Assembly (NCBI GenBank): GCA_004335835.1
Contig: RWJK01001431.1
Coordinates: forward strand, 79,862 to 129,294
DNA from: Scenedesmus sp. ARA3
Taxonomy: Eukaryota > Chlorophyta > Chlorophyceae > Sphaeropleales > Scenedesmaceae
Direction: 5' to 3'
Length of the DNA stretch: 49,433 bases
This document shows, piece by piece, positions 41,126-49,433 of this stretch (position 1 is its first letter; the number at the start of each line of letters is the position of its first letter). Under the pieces are notes generated by a model. The model was given only the letters and a program-made list of their open reading frames with translations. It did not search any database and was not told the origin of the DNA. A program made the translations under genes and the position numbers.

Positions 41126-44100
41126 ATGAAGGAGAAAGACATAGACTTTCTGATCTTGCAGTACTTGAAGAAGAAAGGGTGAGCAGATCTGCACACAGCG
41201 TTTGCAGCGCATGCCTCTGCTGTGCGCGCGAGCTGCAGGTGCAATGATTTGCAAGCTGAAATATGGTTGTCTGCTTTGTTGCACACATGCGCATCTGTTG
41301 GCCCAGCTGATAGATCTCCAAGCGACCGAAAATGCCATGCATGTAAACACATGTGGCAACAACTGCTGCACTGCTTACTTGTGCATCACACACCAGCAAC
41401 GATGCAACTGCAGCAGGCGAGCGGCGTGGCTATGTGTTCAAACGTTCATTAATCATCACACACATTGAAGCACCACAGCACTCACTCTCATCCACATGCG
41501 CACCACCTCAACACCACACCCACACACAAACACACCCACATCAACATGCCTCACATCACACACCCTCCTGCGGTCCTGCAGGTACTCGCATGCTGAGCAG
41601 GTCTTCCGTGTGCAGTCAAACCTTGACCAGGCAGTAGCAGAGGAGTTGACTGGCAAGCAGGGCCAGAGCCACTCCCTGGACACTGATGCAGGCCTGCAGG
41701 ACCTCCTGTTCTGCGTGGCAGCGGAGGCCAACCCGCAGGCTTATGTTGACTCGTTTGACCAGCTGGCGGCGTGGGCTGACAGCTCACTGGACCTGTACAG
41801 GGTGAGACAATGAGGGGCGTTATTTATTTGTCTGGTGTTATGGTGACTATGTAAAATGGTGTGCAACCACGATCAGCAGAGGCAGCCCAGCAGCGCCAGT
41901 CGCCAGCTGGTCGGCTGACAGCTCACTGGACCTGTACAGGGTGGGGCTGACAGCTCACTCGACCAGCAGGTGCCATGCGTCATGTGTTACAGTTCGTATG
42001 TAACAAGGTTCAAGCGCAGCAGAGGCAGCCACAGCAGAGGCAGCCTGGTCTAAGAACATGACAGAAATGCAGCTGCAGCTGGCAGGACTGCTTTCATGGT
42101 ACCGAGGGAAGCGCGTTGTATATCTTCAAACTGTAGCTGCTGTTTGCAACGCCGCTCATGGTGCTGTGCCTTCCCTCCTGCATCACCTGCCTGCCTGCCT
42201 GCAGATGGAGCTGCAGCGTGTACTGTACCCCGTGTTTGTGCACGTGTACCTGCAGCTGGTGCAGTACGGCGCGTCACATGTGGCAGCAGACCTACTGAAG
42301 CAGTACAGGTGAGGCGGCTGAAAGTGCAGGCTCGGATGTTCTGTGACCGCCTCTTCTGCAAGGCTGCGGATGTGCCCTTTGCAGCAGACGTGTGCAGGTA
42401 GGGACACTGTAAAGGCAGAAGCTGCCATGGAAGCTGCAGGGATCTGTGGGCAGACACTGAGAACAAGAGCGCATGCGTGCAGTTGTCACATGATGCGCCT
42501 GGCCGCTGCTGCATGTGCGTATGTCGCACGTGGCAGCAGACCTGTTGAAGCAGTACAGGTGTGTGGGGTGATTGCTAGAATGTGTCCCAAGCAGCTCTGG
42601 TGCTAGGCTCGTGATGTGCTACTCGCAGCAAGCGCGTGCAGCTGGGAACGCTGTGAGGGCAGCAAGCTTCTGTCGGTTGTCCAAGGATGTACCGGCAGAC
42701 AACCGCTATGCATGCGTGCAGTTGCACATGATGCGCCTGGCCGCTGCTGCATGCGCTTGCATTCGTAGCTGCTCACCATTCACGCCTTCAGCTGCACTGC
42801 ATGTGCTTTGTGCTCTACACGATACGCAGGCGCCGCTTGGTCGAGGTCGGCGGCCGCCAGAGCAGCATAAGGGCCCAAGAGCTTAACGAGCTTCAAGCAG
42901 TGGCAGTAGCGCAACACCTGGATGCGCACCCCTTTGCAAAAGCAGCGCGCAGCAGCCGCAGCACGCTGCTGCTGAGTGCGTACAGCTTTGAGCTGCTCAT
43001 GCACTACCTGCAGGGCCGCAAGCAGTGGCTGCTGCTGAGCATACTCAACAGCCACGTGCGCTTTGAGGTGGGTGTTTGCAACAGGCGTGTTTTGGTAAGA
43101 GGCGTAATCATGGCGGGGGAGCACATGGCAGTCAGCAACAGCACTGGCTGGTGCATAGCGTATTCAGCAGCACGCATTGGTAAAGGTGACTGTTGCTTCA
43201 AGAAAAGGTTGATTGTTGCTGTGCAGCAGCAGGCCAGGCAGGCATAGTGGCTGGCAGGCAGCCGGATCTTCTTTTGCAACATGGTGGCAGCCACGCACAA
43301 GCAGGCGCATCCGTCGGACGCCATGCACGGCTGTCAGCAGAGATGTGAGCATTGCACCACTGCGGATAGGCATCTGCAAGCAGCGCGCACCCTGCAATTA
43401 AGCACCAGCTCAGCGGCTGCCGCATCCACACACACACAGTAGACCTCTGTTGCTGCACGACACCCCGCTGCCTGCCCTTCCTGCAAGCTCCACTACGTGT
43501 TAACCCAATGGCCGCTTCATGAACCGCCACGTGTGCTGGCCCCTGCTGTATGCAGCTGCACGAGGGCCTGCCGCTGCTGGATGCTGCTGCTGCCTGCCCT
43601 TCCTGCAACTTCTGTGTGTTTGCCCGATGAACCGGCAGGTGTGTGCTGTTCCCTGCTGTATGCAGCTGCACGAGGGCCTGCCGCTGCCGGATGCTGCTGC
43701 TGCCTGCCTTTCCTGCAACTTCTCTGTGTTGTCCCGATGAAGCGGCATGTGTGCTGATCCCTGCTGCATGCAGCTGCACGAGGGCCTGCCACTGCTGGAC
43801 GCTGCTGCTGTCTGCCCTTCGTGCAACTATTTTTGTCCTCACCATGAACCGGCACGTGTGATGCTCCCTGCTGCATACAGCTGCACGAGGGCCTGCCGCT
43901 GCCGGATGCTGCTGCTGTCTGCCCTTCCTGCAACTTCTTTGTGTTTACCCGATGAACCGGCGCGTGTGCTGTTCTCTGCTGGATGCAGCTGCACGACGGC
44001 CTGCCGCTGCTGGATGCTGCTGCTGCCTGCCATTCCTGCAACTTCTCTGTGTTTGCCCGATGAACCGGCATGTGTTGTGATCCCTGCCGCATACAGCTGC

Positions 44101-47100
44101 ACGACGGCCTGCCGCTGCTGGACGCTGCTGCTGCCTGCTCTTCCTGCAACTTCTTTGTCTTTGCACAATGAACCGGCACGTGTGCTGCTCCCTGCTGCAT
44201 GCAGCTGCACGAGGGCCTGCCGCTGCTGGATGCTGCTGCTGCCGGCGATGACGAAGGAGCCGGGCTGCTGCAGGGCCAGGCGGGGCATGATGTGGGCGCC
44301 ATCAACACCACGCCACTGGACCTGGGGCTGCTGCGTGATGGAACAGAGGACGCATATGCCACGCAGAAGCTGCAGGTGGGTGGCTGAATGGCCGAATGGG
44401 TGAGGCTGTATGGTGGTGCTGGGGTGGGGACTGCTGACAGGGAAACATAATAATACCACGCAGCAGCTGCAGGTGCGCCGCCACACGTCAGCTGGCCGTT
44501 TGCTTGCATGTTATGGGGCTTGATGTGGGTGCCATCAACACCACGCCGCTGGACCTGGGTCTGCTGCGCGACGGCACCGAGGACGCGTACGCAACGCAGA
44601 AGCTGCAGGTGGGCTGTTGGCTGGGTGATTGCGTGAGGTTGCGTGGCAGTTGGGGGTGGGGCCTGCTGGATGCCTACGTGCCGCAGTAGCTGCAGGTGCG
44701 CCGCCACACGTTGGCTGGTTGGTTACTTGCATGTATATGGCGAGTAGGTGGGTGCCATCAACACCACGCCGCTGGACCTGGGGCTGCTCCGGGATGGAAC
44801 AGAAGATGCATATGCCACGCAGAAGCTGCAGGTGGGCGGTGTTCTGGTGGTTTGTATGGGGTTTAGCGGCTGCAGGTGCTGCAGGTGTGCCGCCACACGT
44901 CAGCTGGCCGCTTGCCTGCATGTATGGGGCATGATGTGGGTGCCATCAACACCACGCCGCTGGATCTAAGGCTACTGCGAGACGGCACCGAGCAAGCATA
45001 TGCCACGCAGAAGCTGCAGGTGTGTTGGTGACAGGTGTTTTGTTGTAGGTACATGTGGGCTTACCACTGTCTATCATGCGGGCAGGACACATGGTCTGGG
45101 ACCAGAAGGGTATGTGTGCATGCTGGGCTCTGGCTTGCAGCAGCAGGGGCGTATGCTTGATGGCAACAGGGTGCAACAACATGGGATGTGGATGCCATCA
45201 ACACCACGCCGCTGGACCTAGGACTGCTGCGAGATGGAACAGAGGACGCATATGCCACGCAGAAGCTGCAGGTGGGCTGTTTGTTGGTGGCTTGTATGGG
45301 AATTCAGTGGTGGGGACTGCTGAGAGGGAAAACAGAGGACGCCTACACTACGCAGAAGCTGCAGGTGTCCCGCCACACGGCAGCTGGTCGTTTGCTTGAA
45401 TGTGTATGGCCGTCAGATGTTGGCGCCATCAACACCATGCCGCTGGACCTGGGCCTGCTGCGGGATGGAACAGAGGACGCCTACGCAACGCAGAAGCTGC
45501 AGGTGGGCTGTTGTGTGGCTTGTGTGGCTTGTGCTGGGTGATTTGGGTGGCTTGTACAAGGTGCGCCGCCACACGTCAGCTGGTTGTTTACTTGCATGTA
45601 TGTGGCGAGTAGGTGGGTGCCATCAAACCACGCCGCTGGACCTGGGGCTGCTCCGAGATGGAACAGAGGACGCCTACGCAACGCAGAAGCTGCAGGTGGG
45701 CGGCTGGTTGGCCTGTGTTGCGCAAGAATGTGTGTGGGGGCTGAGACTGCACCCCACAGTAGTTGTGTTCATGCTGATTGCACAAGATGCACAGTTCAAA
45801 GAAGCCTTGTGGACTGAGCCAATTCAAATCCAATCTTGAGCACTGCTGCAACACTGCTGCGCTTCAATGCTTGCAGGAAGAGGAGGAGCGCCTCGCCAAG
45901 CAAACAGCAGGAGCCTCCGCAGCAGCAGCAGCAGCAGCAGCAGAAGATGGCTTCACTGAAGCCTTTGGCAATGATATGCTGGAGGATGGCGGGGCGCTGT
46001 CTGCTGCTGCTCAGCAGGCCAGCGCTGCTGCTAAGCGGCTGAAGGCTGTGCGGGATAAAGCGCTGGCTGCTGCAAAAGCAAAGCAGAAGGAGATCTTGGA
46101 GAGTAGACGCATGCCCATGGTGGGTGAGGCTCTGTGGCATTGCAGGCTGGCGGTTATGTGTGATGGTAATTGCTACAATGTCTGCGTGCACGCTGGCGCT
46201 GGTGCATGGGCTGTTGATGCATCTGTATGTGCCTGTAGCTGCACGCCAAAGCCCGTGCGTGCAGCCTAACTACATAGCGTGACAGTCCTGGTGCAGTCCT
46301 GAGCACTTTCAACCAGAGCACTGGCGTGTGACTTGACGCTCCTGCACGCTGCTGCGCTGCTGCTGCCAATCGCCGCTGCAGATTCCGCTGCTGCCTGCGC
46401 ATGAGAAGCTCAAGAAGAGCCAGCGGGATGACTTGGAGGCACGCGTGCAGCTGCACCCTCCAGACAACCTGCCCTCAGCCGCCTTCTTCAGCATACTCAA
46501 CTCGCAGCAGGTGAGCTGAGCGCTGAGCTGAGCGACTCGCTGACACGCTGCGGCTGCAGCATGACATGCTGCCAGCGAGCAGCGGATGCCTCTGTACTGC
46601 AACGAGCAGTTGTGCAATTCGCCCTGCGCACAGACTGCTTTTACTGCGTCGATAACCATTCACAGCACAGAGATTTCGCCTTAAAAATCGTAGTCTGTGA
46701 TGTAGCGCTGCGTATGCCTACATGCTTGCATTTACAAAGCTGCTCTTGCTGCTGCTGCTTCCGCTCACAGACGCTGACCAGCATGACTGTCAGCCCAGAC
46801 ACCAAGCTAGTGGCAGCGGGCTTTTCAGATAGCAGCCTGCGCCTGTACCACCTGGCGCTGCTGGGCAAGCAGCGGGGAAAGCTGGGCGAGCGAGCAGAGA
46901 AGCGCGCAGCGGGCCTGCTGCCACAGGCAGGAGCAAAGCGCGCACGCGGCGCGGTGAGCTGGGGGCTGCGCGGTGCCATGGTGCCTATGTCTGGCTGCCG
47001 CGTGCGTATCTCAACTGCATGCTTGTTCAACAGCATGCTGGTTGTATGTATGGGATCTTGTGCGAGATGTCAGGGGCTGTGGTGACGGCTGTGCGTCACC

Positions 47101-49433
47101 TCCGTTGTTTGCATCAGCCGCAATATCAAACATGGTCATGTTGAGCTGCATTCAAGCAAGCCTTATGTGGGCTGGCTGCATATGCAGGCTCACCGAGGCG
47201 AGGCGGGAGATGGCATGGATGTGGATGCGGAGGAGGAAGAGCTGCTGGTGAGGACGCGACAAACATTGCTTGCTGCAGTGACTGCAGCAGTGTGCGCAGC
47301 AGCTACTTTGTTCTCAACAATTGCATGTGACACTCATAAGTAAACAGCATTTTGGTGTTTTTGATGAAACCAGGATGCACTATGCTCTGCTACTGGCGGC
47401 TGCCGCAATGATTGTGTACGGCTACCGCTGTGTGTTGACCGTGTTTGACCACAGTTTGACTGTTGACTTGCTTGCAGGAGGAGCTGGAGGACTTGTCCAA
47501 CCAGCAGACCATGTGCCTAGTGGGCCACTCAGGTGCGGCATGCCATGCCACTGCAGCACCAGCTGCTCTAGACCGCTTGCAGTGCGCTGGATTGAGCAAG
47601 GTTGACTGTGCTGTCCTGAACTGCAGCAGGCAGGAGCAGCAGTGCAGGCTGCCAGCCTTGAGTGCTACATGCACGGGATATAACATCAGCTGCTGGCTCA
47701 TGCTGCCTACCAGCGGTACACTGATGCCCCGCTGTACTACATCAAAAGCTGTGTCCTTTAACCTTCGCTGCTGCTTTACTGCTGCGTGCAGGCACGGTCA
47801 ACGCGCTGTCATTTAGCGTTGACCAGCAGCTGCTGTTCTCTGCATCCAGTGACAGCACAGTGCGCCTGTGGAGCACAGAGCTGCGCAAGGGCCTGGCTGC
47901 ATACAGGTGCGGCAGCACCACACCGCTGCTGTGCATGCTGATGCAAAAGCACAAAGACATACCGTAAAAGCATAGCCATGCACCGTCAGGCAAAGCTGCA
48001 CCAGGAGACTCCGGCCCAAAGTCTCCTGATGCTGTGTGCAGCATGAAACAGCTTGCAGGACAAGAGGCTGCAGGCAGAGACAGCAGTGCCTGCAACGCTT
48101 GCACTTGTATGGTTGGGCACCACCAACCCCTGGTAGGTCTTGAGCACTTGCAAATGGACTTGGTCAGCTGCCTGCGCAGCCATGTCAACACCCATACGTC
48201 TTGCCACCAGCCTCATCGCTGAGACTTTGTCTGCTGCTGCTGCTGTGCGTGCTGGGCTGCAGGGGCCACGTGTACCCTGTGTGGGATGTGGCGGCCTGCC
48301 CGCACGGCTCGTACCTAGTCAGCGGCGGCAGCGACAGGACAGCGCGGCTGTGGTCTACGGAGCACGCACGGCCGCTGCGCATCTACGCAGGTTCGTGACA
48401 AGCCGTGCTGCATGTGCATGTGATGGCAAGGGTATGCGCCTACTCAGCACTGCTTCACTGCCAGCCGCTTGCGCATCGCTGCTGCAGCACTCTTAGCAAC
48501 CATCTCATGCTGCAGAGCTATGAGCACTGCTTTTATGTTTGTTCGCTGTGCAGGCCACCAGTCTGACGTGGGCAGCGTGGCCTGGCACCCCAACAGCCAG
48601 TAGATAAGCTGCCTGCTGTCTGCGCTTGTGCGAACACCTGTCGGCACTGCCTTACTCCAGCCACTTTCATTTATATCTCTGCTGCTGCAGTGTCGCCTGC
48701 TGCGGTGTTCTGCTGCTGCACTGTGCAAGCACCCTGCTCACACAGCTGTTATCACCTAGCTCCTGACACTGTTACACACAGCTGTGCACTGCAGGCCACC
48801 AGTCTGATGTGAACACTGTGATGTGGCACCCCAACAGCCAGTACATCGCCACCGGCAGCACCCCTTGCTGCTGTTTTGCTGCTGTATACATGCCTTGGGA
48901 TCAAATGACGTTTTTTGACCGCGTCTTCTGCACTGCAGGCCACCAGTCTGACGTGGACACTGTCGCCTGGCACCCCAACAGCCAGTACATCGCCACAGGC
49001 AGCAGCGACCGTAACGTGCGGCTGTTTGCTGCTATATACATGAATCGGGATCACATGACGTTATTTTGCCCGCGTCCTCCGCTGTGCAGGGCACCAGTCT
49101 GACGTGGACACTGTCGCCTGGCACCCCATCAGCCAGTAAATTAAGGAGTCTTCCACTCCGTATCCCGGACGATTGCTTCCTTGCTTGTGTGCGATGCACG
49201 CGCCATTTCGCATGCACGCATGGTGTGCAAGTGCTGAGCCACTGTCACAGTTCAACTGTGTTGCGTTGGATGGACTCCGGCCACCCACCCACCCCTCCCA
49301 GCCCCTACGAGGCACTTCATTACCTTTGTTTACATTGAGTAGTATATTTTCGTGATTTTGTACAGGGAAACACCTGCACGCAACCTCTGGCAAAGTCAAA
49401 ACCCCACGACCAAGAACACCAGAAGCCATTGAA
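41126..49433 (+). CDS. TAF5: TFIID subunit TAF5 (5' part; 3' end not in window)
   Basis: Exons supported: 41126-41178, 41582-41801, 42205-42308, 42830-43067, 44205-44375, 45877-46119, 46382-46510, 46771-46953, 47188-47247, 47478-47532, 47792-47906, 48263-48390, with consistent phases. TAF5 scaffolds TFIID at promoters. Parts seen: LisH (DFLILQYLKKKGYSHAEQVF); the TAF5 NTD2 domain (DQLAAWADSSLDLYR, MELQRVLYPVFVHVYLQLV, SAYSFELLMHYLQGRKQWL); a linker with acidic and Ala-rich parts; then WD40 blades (TLTSMTVSPDTKLVAAGFSD; SASSDSTVRLWS; GHVYPVWDVAACPHGSYLVS). A further blade starts GHQSDVDTVAWHPNSQYIAT and occurs in four incomplete copies from 48554. None ends in the usual RLWD plus donor, and the first has a stop (CAG TAG). 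The remaining blades must lie beyond 49433 or be lost. Introns 2, 3, 4 and 5 hold exon-edge copies. Confidence 0.92.
41901..41970 (+). repeat. Two echoes of the 3' edge of TAF5 exon 2, in intron 2
   Basis: GCTGACAGCTCACTGGACCT (then GTACAGG) recurs at 41914-41940, followed by GTGGGG. GCTGACAGCTCACTCGACC recurs at about 41945-41963. The exon itself ends at 41801 with the same string and GTGAGA. Confidence 0.9.
42520..42560 (+). repeat. Echo of the 3' edge of TAF5 exon 3, in intron 3
   Basis: Encodes SHVAADLLKQY plus AG and then GTGTGTGG, matching the exon end at 42308 (AG then GTGAGG). From GTGGCAGCAG to the junction the two differences (CTA/CTG, CTG/TTG) are synonymous. A second duplicated stretch, GCATGCGTGCAGTTG..CACATGATGCGCCTGGCC, occurs near 42472-42510 and 42711-42745. 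Confidence 0.85.
43512..44204 (+). repeat. Array of six ~108-bp echoes of the 5' edge of TAF5 exon 5
   Basis: Units begin with ATGAACCGGCACGTGTG, contain a ...GCATGCAG acceptor, then CTGCACGAGGGCCTGCCGCT (LHEGLPLLDAAAA) and a TTCCTGCAACTTC stretch. Exon-like starts fall at 43555, 43665, 43774, 43881, 43989 and 44097, followed by the true exon at 44205. Spacing is 107-110 bp and every unit keeps the AG. Confidence 0.95.
44525..45695 (+). repeat. Array of six echoes of the 3' edge of TAF5 exon 5
   Basis: Copies at 44525-44608, 44748-44831, 44936-45019, 45188-45271, 45419-45502 (each 84 nt) and 45613-45695 (83 nt, one base deleted). The parent is 44292-44375 of the true exon. Each encodes the 28 residues starting VGAINTTPLD and ending AYATQKLQ, and is followed by GTGGG or GTGTG. 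Shorter fragments ending CTGCAG|GTG lie between them (near 44465, 44690, 44880 and 45365). The spacer contains a repeated GCCGCCACACGTCAGCTGG motif. Confidence 0.95.
48554..49140 (+). repeat. Four copies of the 5' edge of a TAF5 WD40 exon
   Basis: Starts at 48554, 48795, 48939 and 49090, each after a CAG acceptor and each beginning (G)GCCACCAGTCTGACGTG or a close variant. Copies 2, 3 and 4 also share flanking sequence (ATACATG..GGGATCA.ATGACGTT), giving a tandem period of about 144-151 bp. Copy 3 is the longest coding version, through SSDRNVRLF. Confidence 0.9.
49141..49433. other. Right edge; no coding signal seen
   Basis: 293 bp after the last WD40 exon fragment. Probably intron of TAF5 if the gene continues. 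No WD40 residues or convincing exon recognised. Confidence 0.4.

Noticed and set aside
43517..44707. 396-codon open frame on the minus strand across the TAF5 arrays
   Set aside because: It is antisense to the 108-bp and 84-bp repeats, so its apparent repeats (QLHAAG-like) simply mirror them. TAF5 on the + strand explains the region.
43512..45695. Possible CRISPR array or transposon array
   Set aside because: Units are about 108 and 190-250 bp, carry exon sequence with splice sites, and show no repeat-spacer alternation, cas genes, terminal inverted repeats or transposase.

Overview
The window looks like nuclear DNA of a green alga (Chlorophyta). It carries a chloroplast-targeted chlorophyll-synthesis enzyme (CRD1/CHL27 type), a HAP2/GCS1 gamete fusogen, intron-dense genes with GT-AG introns, TGTAA polyadenylation-type signals, and CAG/CTG triplet runs almost everywhere. 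A sphaeroplealean/Scenedesmus-like alga is my best guess, but this is inference. All exon boundaries below were placed by hand from splice signals, reading phase and remembered family resemblance. No transcript or database was consulted.

Layout, left to right. 0.5-7.6 kb (+): two tandem secreted ankyrin-repeat genes (A, B). 9.3-12.6 kb (-): Mg-protoporphyrin IX monomethyl ester cyclase, 7 exons. 14.6-17.7 kb (+): tRNA-dihydrouridine synthase of the DUS1 type, 6 exons. 18.0-27.0 kb (+): a complete HAP2/GCS1 gene, 16 exons, 1,467 codons. 27.7-29.1 kb (+): an unrecognised Cys-containing secreted protein. 31.0-38.2 kb (-): two more copies of the ankyrin gene (D, C). 39.2-40.6 kb (-): a TTC33-like TPR protein. 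41.1 kb to the right edge (+): TFIID subunit TAF5 with LisH, NTD2 and the first WD40 blades; the gene is not finished inside the window. The four ankyrin paralogues form two inverted pairs around the CRD1-DUS1-HAP2 block.

The most unusual signal is not a gene. Introns of CRD1, DUS1, HAP2 and TAF5 contain extra copies of the edge of a neighbouring exon together with its splice site. Donor-edge copies lie downstream of the exon and acceptor-edge copies lie upstream. TAF5 exon 5 is the extreme case. Six ~108-bp copies of its 5' edge lie upstream, all keeping AG. Six ~84-nt copies of its 3' edge lie downstream, all keeping GT. Pairwise differences among the best downstream copies are entirely synonymous (10 of 10, 6 of 6 and 11 of 11). 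This suggests that the copies are, or recently were, translated, possibly as alternative or reiterated exons.

Other oddities: a 5-nt deletion that breaks ankyrin gene B; a compensated pair of 1-nt indels that recodes about 25 residues of gene D; a HAP2 intron bounded by a 10-bp direct repeat, as expected for intron birth by tandem duplication; and a changed cysteine pattern near the HAP2 fusion-loop region.
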